Shown here one piece after another: positions 25,025 through 34,027 of a stretch of DNA of 64,000 nucleotides (the stretch's first letter is position 1; the number at the start of each line of letters is the position of its first letter). The notes below the pieces were generated by a model. The model searched no databases. It had not been told where the DNA came from and saw only the letters and a program-made list of their open reading frames with translations. The position numbers and the translations under genes are program-made. The DNA is from JBBIQS01 sp037442205 (GTDB taxonomy: Bacteria > Myxococcota > Myxococcia > Myxococcales > UBA5297): contig JBBIQS010000005.1 of the NCBI GenBank assembly GCA_037442205.1, positions 62,001-126,000 on the forward strand, written 5' to 3'.

Positions 25025-25049
25025 GCCGACTGGCTCGGGCGTGTACCCT
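25021..25049 (+). promoter_or_regulatory. Possible promoter of the calcium-loop lipoprotein gene
   Basis: TTGAGC (25021-25026) and TACCCT (25044-25049) are 17 bases apart, giving a leader of about 43 bases with GAGGG near the ATG at 25099. The -35 overlaps the stop codon of the ThyX-like gene. The match is moderate. Confidence 0.3.
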
Positions 25050-25098
25050 GCCGGGACACCTTCCGGCGAGCTGGCCTCCAGCTCGAGGGTTCAAGCCC

Positions 25099-28000
25099 AT
25101 GAAGAACATCCGTTTCGCCCTGCTGCTGGCCCTCGGCCTGGCGTGCGCCGCCCCCGAGCCCGAGGGGCTGGCGCCTTCCCAGCCCGGCACCGGCGCCCAG
25201 GTGAAGTTCGACGTCTTCGGCAAGCCGCTGCCCGAGATCCCGCTCCCCAACGACTTCGCCACCCGCTTCGATCCGGGCTCGCCCACCGGCCGGCGCGTCA
25301 ACGCCAGCATGGTGGCGCCCACGACCTGGGAGAAGACGGTCCGCAAGACCCTCGACGCCCTCGACGGTTGGAGCACCTTCGCCCCGATCACCGTCTCCTT
25401 CGACAGCCCTCTCGATCCCGAGGTCATCTACCAGCGCCACCGCGCCAACTCCGATTTCGGGGACGACGCGGTCTACGTGATCGACATCAGCCCGGACTCG
25501 CCCACCTTCTGCCAGCCGGTGCGCCTCGACATGGGAGAGGGCAATTTCCCCTACACCCTCGAGCGGCAGGAGTACTACCCGAACGATCCCCGAGAAAAGA
25601 CCAACAACATGCTCTTCGAGGAGGTCGAGGAGGACCTGAACCACAACGGCATCCTCGACCCCGGCGAGGACACCGACATGGACGGCGTCCTCGACCATCC
25701 CAACTCTCGCACTCCCGGCGGCAAGTTCCCCGGCGACCTGCTCGCCTTCTACGAGCGCGAGACCAACACCCTGCTGATGCGCCCACTGCTGCCGCTGCGC
25801 GAGGAGACCACCTACGCGGCGGTGCTCACCCGCCGGCTGCTCGACGCCTCGGGACGGCCGGTCCGCTCGCCCTTCAAGTACATCAACCACACCCAGCAGA
25901 CCGCCCAGCTGGCGCCGCTGCCCGGCTGCCTGAAGAAGCTGTCGCTGCCGCTGGAGGAGGTGGCCTTCACCTGGTCCTTCACCACCCAGACCATCACCCG
26001 CGACATCCGCGCGGTGCGCGACGGGCTCTACGGCACCGGCTCCCTCTCCTGGCTGGCCGACAAGTTCCCGGCCGAGATCACCGACCTGCCCAACGCCCGC
26101 GACGACGAGAAGAAGGCCCCCGGGGTCAACCTCAAGATCGTTAAGACCGAGCAGTTCCTGCAGCTCGCCGACTCGCTGATCCCGCTGATCTCGGGAATGG
26201 CCTCGAAGAAGGTGGTCGATCAGCTGCTGGAGTCGTTCAAGTACATCGACTTCCACGTGGTCGGCACCTTCACCTCGCCGCAGTTCTTCCCGCGCAAGGA
26301 TGACGGCGGGCAGATGCTGCCCCTCGGCGAGCAGCTGTGGCGCGTCGACCCGCTCAAGGGCGAGGCCTACACCCGGCCCGAGAAGATCGCCTTCTGGATC
26401 ACCGTTCCCAAGAAGGAGTACGCCAAGCGGCCGGCGCCGACCGTCCTGCTGGGCCACGGCTACGGCGGCAGCAAGCTCGAGCTGCCGCTGATGACCGCCG
26501 GTCTGATGGCCCGCAACGGCATGGCCACGATGAGCTTCGAGCACGTCAGCCACGGGCCGCCGGTGGGCGGCACCATGGTCGAGCTGATCAAGGGAGCCGC
26601 CAGCGGCGCCCATATCGGCCCGATGTTCGGCACCCTGCTGCAGGGCCGGGCCTTCGACCAGAACGGCGACGGCCAGCCTGACTCCGGAGCCGACTTCTTC
26701 ACCGCCTTCGTCTTCCACTCCCGCGACGAGATCCGCCAGTCGGTGGTGGACATCATGCAGGCCACCCGGCTGCTGCGCAGCTTCGACGGCCACCGCCGGT
26801 GGAAGTTCGACGTCGACAACAACGGCGAGCCTGAGCTCGCGGGCGACTTCGACGCCGACGGCACGGTGGACATCGGCGGCACCGGGCCGATTCGCTACAT
26901 GGGCGCCTCGCTGGGAGCGATCGTCGGCATGGTGGCCGCCGGCTCCGAGCCGGCCTTCGACAGCCTGGCCACCATCTCCGGCGGCGGCGGGCTGTTCGAC
27001 GTCAGCTCCCGCACCGTCCAGGGCGGCGTGGTCGAGGCGGTTCACCTGCGCATGGTCGGCCCGCTGCTCATCACCTTGCCCAACGACCAGGGGAAGCTCG
27101 ACCTCTGGGAGTACCTGCCCGACCTGAACAACGACGCCAAGCTCAAGTTGGGGCCCATCGACGGCACGCTGGCCGAGCGCGACACCGCCATCCTCAAGAA
27201 CCTCAAGACCGGCGAGCACCGCTGCGCGCGGGTGCAGGCCGGCGGCCTGCTGCGGGTGGCGGTCCCCAGCGACGGCCCGCGGCCCGGCTACCTCCCTGGC
27301 AGCGACTCGGAGCTGGTCGATCAGCTCGAGCTGACGGTGTGGGACGGCCCGCTGGCGCCGCAGGAGCGCTCGGGCTGCGTCTACCCGACCTCGGGCACCC
27401 CCAAGGTCAAGGTCACCCGCCAGTCGGCCGAGGTGAAGTACCAGCAGATCGTCTATCCGGCTGGCGGCCCGCTGATCGCTTTCGGGGATGGCTTCGCGCT
27501 GCGGCGCGGCACCCCCGAGCTGCGCCGGTTCCTGGGCATCGCTCAGCAGGCGCTCGACCCGGGCGATCCCATCAACTACACCCCCTTCTACGAGCAGCGC
27601 TCGCTGCGCTACGACAGCGGGGAGAAGGTCGGCCCGCGGGCACTGATGATCGTCACTCTCGGCGACATGGGCGTGCCGGCCAGCACCGGAGTGGCAGCTG
27701 CCCGCGCCGCCGGCTTCGTCGACTTCACCAATCCCGATCCGCGCTGGGGCAAGACCCCGAACCAGGTGCTCATCGACTCTGGAGCGCTGGAGGCCGCCGT
27801 GCGCATCCCGCGCCACATCAACTCCAGTGGCCAGAGCGTGCTCGAGGACGTGGACTACCTGGCCGATATCACTACCGGCGTCGACGGCTTCGATGTGCCC
27901 CGGCTGACGCCCCCGCTGCGGCTGGTCAAGCCCTCGGAGCGGCTGGGCGGCTACAGCGGCGTGCTCTTCCCGATGATCACCCCCACCGGGCGCCACTTCA

Positions 28001-28164
28001 TCGACGTCCCCAACCCGGACAAGCCCTTCGACGTCTCGACGCTGGTGCTCAACATCATCGCCCACTTCTCCTCGACCGCCGGGGTGGACCTCAACCTCGA
28101 CCGCTGCAACGTCGACACCAGCTGCCCCTGGTTCCCCCCGCCGCCGCCTCCCGCGAACCAGTAG
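25099..28164 (+). CDS. Large lipoprotein alpha/beta-hydrolase (bacterial lipase-like) with calcium loops
   Basis: This is an exported 1021-residue lipoprotein (lipobox ALGLAC). The N-terminal part (about 35-330) resembles the N-terminal domain of bacterial extracellular lipases (RPLLPLREETTYAAVLT). An alpha/beta-hydrolase fold begins near VLLGHGYGGSK (about 449-459), with a probable nucleophile elbow GASLG near 601. Aspartate-rich loops of the DxDxDG type occur at about 178-198 (DLNHNGILD, DTDMDGVLD), in DQNGDGQPD and in FDADGTVD, suggesting bound calcium. The C-terminus ends in a proline run. ATG at 25099 is supported by GAGGG and the signal sequence; the frame is open far upstream over the ThyX gene. 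The likely role is surface lipid or ester hydrolysis. The substrate is unknown. Confidence 0.72.
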   Translation: MKNIRFALLLALGLACAAPEPEGLAPSQPGTGAQVKFDVFGKPLPEIPLPNDFATRFDPGSPTGRRVNASMVAPTTWEKTVRKTLDALDGWSTFAPITVSFDSPLDPEVIYQRHRANSDFGDDAVYVIDISPDSPTFCQPVRLDMGEGNFPYTLERQEYYPNDPREKTNNMLFEEVEEDLNHNGILDPGEDTDMDGVLDHPNSRTPGGKFPGDLLAFYERETNTLLMRPLLPLREETTYAAVLTRRLLDASGRPVRSPFKYINHTQQTAQLAPLPGCLKKLSLPLEEVAFTWSFTTQTITRDIRAVRDGLYGTGSLSWLADKFPAEITDLPNARDDEKKAPGVNLKIVKTEQFLQLADSLIPLISGMASKKVVDQLLESFKYIDFHVVGTFTSPQFFPRKDDGGQMLPLGEQLWRVDPLKGEAYTRPEKIAFWITVPKKEYAKRPAPTVLLGHGYGGSKLELPLMTAGLMARNGMATMSFEHVSHGPPVGGTMVELIKGAASGAHIGPMFGTLLQGRAFDQNGDGQPDSGADFFTAFVFHSRDEIRQSVVDIMQATRLLRSFDGHRRWKFDVDNNGEPELAGDFDADGTVDIGGTGPIRYMGASLGAIVGMVAAGSEPAFDSLATISGGGGLFDVSSRTVQGGVVEAVHLRMVGPLLITLPNDQGKLDLWEYLPDLNNDAKLKLGPIDGTLAERDTAILKNLKTGEHRCARVQAGGLLRVAVPSDGPRPGYLPGSDSELVDQLELTVWDGPLAPQERSGCVYPTSGTPKVKVTRQSAEVKYQQIVYPAGGPLIAFGDGFALRRGTPELRRFLGIAQQALDPGDPINYTPFYEQRSLRYDSGEKVGPRALMIVTLGDMGVPASTGVAAARAAGFVDFTNPDPRWGKTPNQVLIDSGALEAAVRIPRHINSSGQSVLEDVDYLADITTGVDGFDVPRLTPPLRLVKPSERLGGYSGVLFPMITPTGRHFIDVPNPDKPFDVSTLVLNIIAHFSSTAGVDLNLDRCNVDTSCPWFPPPPPPANQ

Positions 28165-28218
28165 TCGCTGCAGCGGTTCGCTGGCTCCGGCCCCAAATGG
28201 CGGCCCGCGCCCGTCGTG

Positions 28219-28248
28219 TTGCTGGGGCTGGCAGCGCGAACCTAGCTT
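28219..28248 (+). promoter_or_regulatory. Promoter abutting the P-type ATPase start (leaderless mRNA likely)
   Basis: TTGCTG (28219-28224) and TAGCTT (28243-28248) are 18 bases apart, and the -10 ends 6 bases before ATG at 28255. Transcription would begin at the start codon itself. No Shine-Dalgarno is seen upstream of that ATG. Confidence 0.4.
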
Positions 28249-28254
28249 GGCTGC

Positions 28255-30927
28255 ATGGAGCGACCGGGCGGCACAACCTCCAGTGAGGCCGCCGCAAGGC
28301 CGTGGCAGCTGCTCTCCCCCGAAGCGGTTGCCGAGGCGCTTCAGGTCACTCCCGCGGTCGGCCTGAAAGCCTCGGAGATCGGCGAGCGCCGGGCGCGGTT
28401 CGGGCTCAACGCCCTCCCGGAGGCCAAGGGGGCCTCGGCGCTGCAGTTGCTGGGGCGTCAGCTCAAGAGCTTCATCATCGTGCTGCTACTGTTGGCGGCG
28501 GCAGTGTCCTTCGCACTGGGGGAACGGGCGGACGCGCTGGCCATCTTCGCGGCGCTGCTGCTCAATGGCGCGGTCGGCTTCGTGATGGACTTCAAGGCCG
28601 AGAAGGCGCTGGCCTCGCTGCAGGCCCTCACCGCGCCGACCGCCCGCGTGCGCCGCGACGGACAGCAGGACTCCATCCCCGCCAAAGAGGTGCTCCCGGG
28701 GGAGGTGGTGGTCCTCGAAGCCGGGGACCGCGTCCCGGCCGACGGGCGCTTGATCGACGGCGCCGTGGACGCCGACGAATCGCTGCTGACCGGGGAGTCG
28801 GTGCCGGTGTCGAAGAGTCCCGAGGTGCTGGCCCAGCCCGCGCCGGCCCTCACCGATCGCAAGAACGAGCTCTTCGCCGGGACGCTGCTGACCCGCGGCG
28901 CCGGCACCATGCTCGTCACCGAGACCGGCGGCCGAACCGAGGTCGGGCGGATCGGGCGGATGCTGGCCGAGGCCCCCAACCCCTCCTCGCCGCTGGCCGA
29001 GCGGCTCGACTCCCTCGGAGGATCGCTGCTGTGGATCGTGGCGGTGCTCACCATCGCGCTGACCGCCATCGGGCTGGCGCAGGGGCGCGAGTTCTGGCCG
29101 CTGCTGGAGACGGCGGTGGCGCTGGCCATCGCCGCCATTCCCGAGGGCCTGCCCGCGGTGGCCACGCTGGCGCTGGCGGCCGGAGCCCGCCGACTGACCC
29201 GGCGCGGGGTGCTGCTGCGCCGCCTCGGCGCGCTCGAGGCGCTGGGGAGCGTCGGCACCCTGTGCATGGACAAGACCGGCACCCTGACCGCCAACGCCAT
29301 GACCGCCCGGGAGGTGGTGCTGCCGGATCACGCGCTGACCGTCAGCGGCGAGGGCTGGGAGCCGAGCGGCGAGATTCTCGAGGACGGGCGGCCGATTGCG
29401 CCGGAGCGCCTGCCGGCGTTGGCCGATCTGGCTCGGGCCAGCCTGTCGTGCAACGAGGCAGTGCTCGAGCAGGAGGACGGGCGCTGGCACATCCACGGCG
29501 ATCCGACCGAGGGCGCGCTGCTGGTGCTGGCGGCCAAGGCCGGGGTGCGCGGTCCGCTGCCGCGGCTGGAGACGATTCCGCCGGGCCAGGAACATCCGTG
29601 GATGGTGGCGGTCTGCCAGGGCTCCGGCGGCCGGGTGGCCTTCGTCAAGGGCGCCCCGGAGCAGGTGCTGGCCCGCTGCACCACCCTCCGCGCCGACTCG
29701 CAGACCCTCCCGCTCTCCGACGAGCAGCGCCGGCAGTGCGAGGCCGCCAACCTGGCGCTGGCCGCCAAGGCGATGCGGGTAATGGCCATCGCCATGCGCC
29801 CGGCGCCCGAGGGCACCGACCGCGCCGAGCTGGAGTCGCAGTGGGAGTGGCTGGGGCTGGTGGGCCTGTCTGATCCGCCGCGGCCGAGCGTGCGCGGGGT
29901 GCTGGCCGAGCTGCACGGCGCCGGGGTGCGCACGCTGATGATCACCGGCGACCAGCGGATCACCGCCGCCGCCATCGCCCGCGAGCTGGACCTGGCCGGC
30001 GGCACCGAGCCGGTCGTCCAGGTCGGCTCGACGCCCTCGGCGCAGGTGGACGTCTACGCGCGCGCCACGCCGGCCGGGAAGCTGGTGCTGGTCAAGGAGC
30101 TGGAGGCCGCCGGCCAGCTGGTGGCGATGACCGGCGACGGGGTCAACGACGCGCCGGCGCTGCGGGCGGCCACGGTGGGCATCGCCATGGGGCGCGGGGC
30201 GGACGTGGCCAAGGAGGCCTCGGACGCGGTGCTCACCGACGAGCGGCTGGAGTCGCTGGCCGCCGGGGTGCGCGAGGGGCGCACCGTCTTCCTCAACATC
30301 CAGAAGGGACTCGACTTCCTGCTCACCTGCTCGGCGGCGACGCTGTTCGTGGTGCTGATCACCACGCTGACCGGCCAGCCGCTGCCGCTGTTGCCGCTGC
30401 AGCTGCTCTACCTGAACATCCTGATGCACACCTTCCCGGCGCTGGGGCTGACCCTGGAGCCGGCGGCCAGCGACGTGATGCGACGCCCGCCGCTGCCCAA
30501 GCGCGCCTCGCTGCTGCCGCCGGGGAGGCTGGCCTCGCTGCTCACCCACGCCAGCATCATCGCCTTCGCCACTCTGCTGGTGGGCTTCCTCGGGCTGCGC
30601 CAGGAGGGCGTCAGCCACGGCCGGGCCCTGGTCTTCGCCACCATGGCCTCGACGCTGCTGCTCCACGTCTTCACCGACCGCTCGACCAAGCCCTTCGGCG
30701 GCTTCGGCGTGCGCGGCAATCCGATGCTGTTCGTGTTCCTGGCCGCCGCGCTGGCAATGCAGCTCATCGCCCTCTACGTCCCGCCCATCGCCCGGGTGCT
30801 GGACATGACCCCGTTCGATCCGCGGGACTGGCTCACCATCCTGGTGGCGGCGGTCAGCTCGCTGCTGGCGATCGAGCTCAGCAAGTGGGCGCTGCCGCCG
30901 GAGGCACGCCGGTTCGTCAATCCGTGA
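28255..30927 (+). CDS. P-type (P2A, calcium-type) cation-transporting ATPase
   Basis: This inner-membrane pump exports a cation, probably Ca2+, at the expense of ATP. An N-terminal cation ATPase domain (about 15-80) is followed by the actuator motif LLTGES (about 178). Transmembrane helix 4 has AIPEGLPAVAT, typical of P2A pumps. The phosphorylation site DKTGTLT has its Asp near 339, the hinge motif TGDGVNDAPAL lies near 625, and C-terminal helices end the chain. The PEGL sequence in helix 4 supports calcium-type specificity, but sodium or manganese cannot be excluded. Its position next to a calcium-loop lipoprotein may be coincidence. ATG at 28255 lacks an obvious ribosome-binding site. At 890 residues it is of normal length. 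Confidence 0.93.
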   Translation: MERPGGTTSSEAAARPWQLLSPEAVAEALQVTPAVGLKASEIGERRARFGLNALPEAKGASALQLLGRQLKSFIIVLLLLAAAVSFALGERADALAIFAALLLNGAVGFVMDFKAEKALASLQALTAPTARVRRDGQQDSIPAKEVLPGEVVVLEAGDRVPADGRLIDGAVDADESLLTGESVPVSKSPEVLAQPAPALTDRKNELFAGTLLTRGAGTMLVTETGGRTEVGRIGRMLAEAPNPSSPLAERLDSLGGSLLWIVAVLTIALTAIGLAQGREFWPLLETAVALAIAAIPEGLPAVATLALAAGARRLTRRGVLLRRLGALEALGSVGTLCMDKTGTLTANAMTAREVVLPDHALTVSGEGWEPSGEILEDGRPIAPERLPALADLARASLSCNEAVLEQEDGRWHIHGDPTEGALLVLAAKAGVRGPLPRLETIPPGQEHPWMVAVCQGSGGRVAFVKGAPEQVLARCTTLRADSQTLPLSDEQRRQCEAANLALAAKAMRVMAIAMRPAPEGTDRAELESQWEWLGLVGLSDPPRPSVRGVLAELHGAGVRTLMITGDQRITAAAIARELDLAGGTEPVVQVGSTPSAQVDVYARATPAGKLVLVKELEAAGQLVAMTGDGVNDAPALRAATVGIAMGRGADVAKEASDAVLTDERLESLAAGVREGRTVFLNIQKGLDFLLTCSAATLFVVLITTLTGQPLPLLPLQLLYLNILMHTFPALGLTLEPAASDVMRRPPLPKRASLLPPGRLASLLTHASIIAFATLLVGFLGLRQEGVSHGRALVFATMASTLLLHVFTDRSTKPFGGFGVRGNPMLFVFLAAALAMQLIALYVPPIARVLDMTPFDPRDWLTILVAAVSSLLAIELSKWALPPEARRFVNP

Positions 30928-30934
30928 GGCGGCC

Positions 30935-31795
30935 TTAGCCGAACAGCTCGCGCACCCGCTCCGCGGCCAGCGGCAACGCCTGGAGCTTGGTCGCCCGCAC
31001 ATTCTGCCCCTGGCCGACGACAAGTGACGCTTCGAGAGAGCCCGCGGAGCAGCGCGGACAGCGGACCAGGTGGACCATCACGTGGGCCTTGGTCTTGCGC
31101 ACCTGGCGGACCTTGGTCAGCGGACCGCGGGCGGCGACTTCTTCCTCTAGCTTGGCGCGGCTGCCGCTGATGGCCGCGGTCAGGATGGCCTGCAGGCCCT
31201 CGTTGGCGCTCTCCATCGACGACGCCGCCGGCAGCGCCGCCAGGTTGCGGGTCCGCTTGTAGATCCGGCAGGGGTCGCAATACGGCTTGGAGCGCAGGAT
31301 GATCGGCACCATCGCCCCGCCGAATGCGTAGCCGGCGATCTCCAGCACCCGCAGGCCGTAGCCCAGCAGCCCCATCGGCTCGCCCAGCTGCCCATTGCTC
31401 TGCTTCCAGGCGAAGCCGCGCGACATGGCGTCGAACCACTCCCAGAAGCCGAGCGGCGAATCCTCGGGCACCATGAAGCGGAACTCCTCGTACTGCGCCA
31501 CCAGGTACGAGGCCGTCAGCTCGGCCACCACGATCCAGGTCAGCCGGGCGTTCATCTTGAGCCCGCTCTGCCACGCCGCCAGCCCGTAGCCGCTGGCCGC
31601 CACCATCCCCACCAGGATCGCTCCCACCGGGATGATGTAGTTGGCGTACCACCCCAGGATGTTCTCGCCGGCGTGCGCCGCCGCCGCCACGCCGGCCAGC
31701 GCCAGCAACGTGGTGCCGCTTCCGGCGGCAAAGACGATCTGCGTGCGGAAGTCCGATTTCGGGGCTGCGGCAATGGGCTGGGCTGTCTCGCTCAC
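30935..31795 (-). CDS. Membrane protein of unknown family with two CxxC pairs (paralogue of the one at 45112)
   Basis: I do not recognise a named family. The 286-residue protein has about four transmembrane helices in its N-terminal half, including HAGENILGWYANYIIPVGAI. A conserved patch follows (YLVAQYEEFRFMVPED, FWEWFDAMSR) and then another helix. The cytoplasmic-looking C-terminal part has two cysteine pairs, YCDPC and RCPRC, that could bind zinc. A second gene in this window (45112-45981) shares the helix sequence, the EFR patch and both Cys pairs, so this is a small paralogous family. GTG at 31795 is chosen because AAGGAG lies 8 bases upstream and the predicted helix follows. It is convergent with the ATPase gene and divergent from the outer-membrane gene. 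Confidence 0.7.
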   Translation of the reverse strand: MSETAQPIAAAPKSDFRTQIVFAAGSGTTLLALAGVAAAAHAGENILGWYANYIIPVGAILVGMVAASGYGLAAWQSGLKMNARLTWIVVAELTASYLVAQYEEFRFMVPEDSPLGFWEWFDAMSRGFAWKQSNGQLGEPMGLLGYGLRVLEIAGYAFGGAMVPIILRSKPYCDPCRIYKRTRNLAALPAASSMESANEGLQAILTAAISGSRAKLEEEVAARGPLTKVRQVRKTKAHVMVHLVRCPRCSAGSLEASLVVGQGQNVRATKLQALPLAAERVRELFG

Positions 31796-31941
31796 AGGGG
31801 CACTCCTTCTTCTCGGGCTACCGGGGCCTGGACATGATACTTGCTCGGCCCCGTCTCTGGGACGGCTGTCCGCCGGCCGGGTTGCAGCGATTCCCGACAA
31901 AGCCTCGCTGACAACAGCGTCGCCGGTAGGGCGCTCAACGC

Positions 31942-31971
31942 TTGCCTGCCTGCTCGGGAGCGTGGTATCCG
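31942..31971 (+). promoter_or_regulatory. Candidate promoter for the outer-membrane barrel, lptM, lysA run
   Basis: TTGCCT (31942-31947) and TATCCG (31966-31971) are 18 bases apart. They would start an mRNA about 47 bases upstream of TTG at 32025, leaving room for AAGGAG at 32013-32018. On the other strand TATCAT (31839-31834) is a possible -10 for the divergent membrane protein gene, but no good -35 is seen. Confidence 0.35.
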
Positions 31972-32024
31972 GACCCGCTTTGAATAGCGGAAAAACGCGC
32001 GTGATTTCGCGCAAGGAGCCATCC

Positions 32025-33857
32025 TTGAACCGCCTTCTCGCCGCCTGCGTGCTGGCCCTTTCCTCCGCCGCCCTGGCCCAGACCGAGGCCAAGCCGGAGC
32101 AGAAGAAGGAGGCGCCCGCCGAAAACGCCCTCTCTCCCAGCGAACGCGAGCAGCTCAAGCGCGAGATCATGGAGGACGTCCGCCGCTCGCTGGAGAAGAA
32201 CAAGGAGGAGGTCCGCGACGAGGTGCGCGCCCAGGTGGCCACCCAGGCCGCCAACCGCACTCTGGAGGAGGAGTTCCAGTTCCACGAGGAGCGCAAGAAG
32301 CTCGAGCTGTTCGAGCTCGACGGCTACCTGCGGGTGCGCCCGGCGCTGTTCTACAAGCTGGACCTGAACCAGGGCCAGGACCCCAACGGCTTCCAGTTCT
32401 TCCCCACCTCGGGCGCGGTGCGCACCCTGGCCGAATCCGACATGCGCTGGCGGCTGGAGCCGACCCTCAACGTCAGCGAGGACGTGCGCATCCACTCGCA
32501 GATCGACGTCCTCGACCGGCTGGTGTTCGGGGCCACTCCCGACGGCGCCTTCGGCGGCGGCAGCGACCGCAATCAGCTCTCGATCTTCTCCCGCGGCCAG
32601 GCCTCGCCCTCCACCGACCGGACCTGGGGCAACGACAGCGTGGCGGTGAAGCGGGCCTACGGCGAGGTGACCACCCCGGTCGGCCAGTTCCTCTTCGGGC
32701 GCATGGGCAGCCAGTGGGGCCTGGGGATGCTGGCCAACAGCGGCAACTGCGAGGACTGCGACTTCGGCGACACCGTCGACCGCTTCATGTTCGTCTCCAC
32801 CAAGGTGGCCGAGCACTACATCGTCCCGATGATCGACTTCGTCTGGGAGGGCCCGACCAGCCTCAAGCGCAGCGAGCTGTTCGGCCAGCCGATCGACCTG
32901 TCGCAGCAGGACGACGCCCGCGACTACTCGCTGGCGATCGCCAAGCGCGACACCGAGCTGGAGGTGAACCGCAAGCTGGGGGCCGGGCAGGACATCTTCA
33001 ACTACGGCCTGTACTTCATCTGGCGCACCCAGCGCTGGGACGCGGTCAACTTCTACAACGGCACCACCCCCTACGGCGGCGACCCCAACGCCGACCTGCG
33101 CACGGTGCGCCGCGACGCCAACGTCTACACCCTGGACCTGTGGGGCAAATACCAGAGCAAGAAGCTGCGCCTGGAGGCGGAGGTCGCCGGGGTCTACGGC
33201 AAGATCGGCAATGCCGCCACCAGCGCCGACGCCACGGTCGAGGAGCAGCAGACGGTGACTCTGCAGCAGCTGGGCGCGGTGGTCCAGGGCGACTACCTGG
33301 CGCTGGAGAGCCTGCACGTCAACCTGGAGCTGGGCTTCGCCTCGGGCGACAAGACCCCGGGCTACGGCTACTTCCCCGGGCGCCCCGGGAAGGTGCAGCC
33401 GGGGGTCATCGACGGGTCGCAGTACTGCCTGGCCCAGGGCTGCCCGCTCATCAACAACTCGATCGACAACAAGATCAGCAACTTCCGCTTCAACCCCGAC
33501 TACCGCATCGACCTCATCCTGTTCCGCGAGATCCTCGGCGGCATCACCGACGCCGTCTACGTCAAGCCTGGCCTCCGGTACGAGCTGACCGAGGGGCTGT
33601 CGCTGTTCGGAGCCGCCATCTACTCGCACGCGGTGCAGACCGAGTCCACCGTGTCGTTCAACCCCGCCACCGGGGTCGGCGACGGCAATCTCGGCGTGGA
33701 GCTGGACGCCGGGGCCCGCTACGACTCGGGCGACGGCTTCGTCGCCGGGGTGAGCTACGGCATCCTGTTCCCGCTGGGCGGGCTCAAGATGTACGCCGCC
33801 GGCCGCGACCTGGAAAACGCCCAGTCGGTGCGCGGCTGGTTCATCATCAAGTACTGA
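32025..33857 (+). CDS. Predicted outer-membrane beta-barrel protein
   Basis: This exported protein of 610 residues is probably an outer-membrane porin. The signal peptide (LLAACVLALSSAALAQ) is followed by a charged, coiled-coil-like stretch about 25-85 (REQLKREIMEDVRRSLEKNK). Such stretches in porins can reach to the peptidoglycan. A long barrel with alternating strands follows, ending in ...WFIIKY, whose terminal aromatic residue fits BAM recognition. Cysteines in GNCEDCDFGD and YCLAQGC may form loop disulfides. It resembles barrel proteins known mainly from myxobacteria (possibly the TIGR04551 group, not verified). The start is TTG at 32025, with AAGGAG 6 bases upstream; a GTG at 32001 would add 8 residues before the signal. 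Substrate is unknown. Confidence 0.72.
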   Translation: MNRLLAACVLALSSAALAQTEAKPEQKKEAPAENALSPSEREQLKREIMEDVRRSLEKNKEEVRDEVRAQVATQAANRTLEEEFQFHEERKKLELFELDGYLRVRPALFYKLDLNQGQDPNGFQFFPTSGAVRTLAESDMRWRLEPTLNVSEDVRIHSQIDVLDRLVFGATPDGAFGGGSDRNQLSIFSRGQASPSTDRTWGNDSVAVKRAYGEVTTPVGQFLFGRMGSQWGLGMLANSGNCEDCDFGDTVDRFMFVSTKVAEHYIVPMIDFVWEGPTSLKRSELFGQPIDLSQQDDARDYSLAIAKRDTELEVNRKLGAGQDIFNYGLYFIWRTQRWDAVNFYNGTTPYGGDPNADLRTVRRDANVYTLDLWGKYQSKKLRLEAEVAGVYGKIGNAATSADATVEEQQTVTLQQLGAVVQGDYLALESLHVNLELGFASGDKTPGYGYFPGRPGKVQPGVIDGSQYCLAQGCPLINNSIDNKISNFRFNPDYRIDLILFREILGGITDAVYVKPGLRYELTEGLSLFGAAIYSHAVQTESTVSFNPATGVGDGNLGVELDAGARYDSGDGFVAGVSYGILFPLGGLKMYAAGRDLENAQSVRGWFIIKY

Positions 33858-34006
33858 TGGCGCGCGCCGCCCTCCTCCTGCTCGCGGCGTCGCTGCTCGC
33901 CCTCGGCTGCGGAGTGCGCGGGCTGCCGCGGCCACCGCACGCCGGGGTGCCCGCCGAGACCCCGGCCGACGCCGGCTGCGCGTCGTGCCAGGAGCGCGAC
34001 CACTGA
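33857..34006 (+). CDS. lptM: LptM-like small lipoprotein upstream of lysA
   Basis: This 49-residue lipoprotein has a signal and lipobox (LLALGC) followed at once by GVRGLPRPP. That matches the CG-x-x-G-x-x-x-PP pattern of LptM (YifL), which in enterobacteria helps mature the LptD/LptE lipopolysaccharide translocon. It ends with an extra CASCQ cysteine pair. The ATG overlaps the stop of the barrel gene as TGATG, so translation is coupled. LptM genes are often found beside lysA or dapF, and lysA begins 22 bases downstream here, which strengthens the call. The gene is easily missed because of its size. Confidence 0.72.
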   Translation: MARAALLLLAASLLALGCGVRGLPRPPHAGVPAETPADAGCASCQERDH

Positions 34007-34027
34007 TCCAGGCAGGCAGGTGACGCC

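Noticed and set aside
24826..28065. A 1079-codon open frame on the minus strand opposite the lipoprotein hydrolase
   Set aside because: Its translation is low-complexity and rich in His, Arg, Gly and Val, as expected from the complement of GC-rich coding DNA. The plus-strand frame has a signal peptide and hydrolase motifs.
28486..31023. An 845-codon minus-strand frame opposite the P-type ATPase
   Set aside because: This is an overprint of the ATPase, which has all P-type motifs on the plus strand.
31641..32024. An N-terminal extension of the barrel protein gene by 128 codons
   Set aside because: It would run across the start of the divergent membrane gene and put a long stretch in front of a clear signal peptide. 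TTG at 32025 has a good ribosome-binding site.
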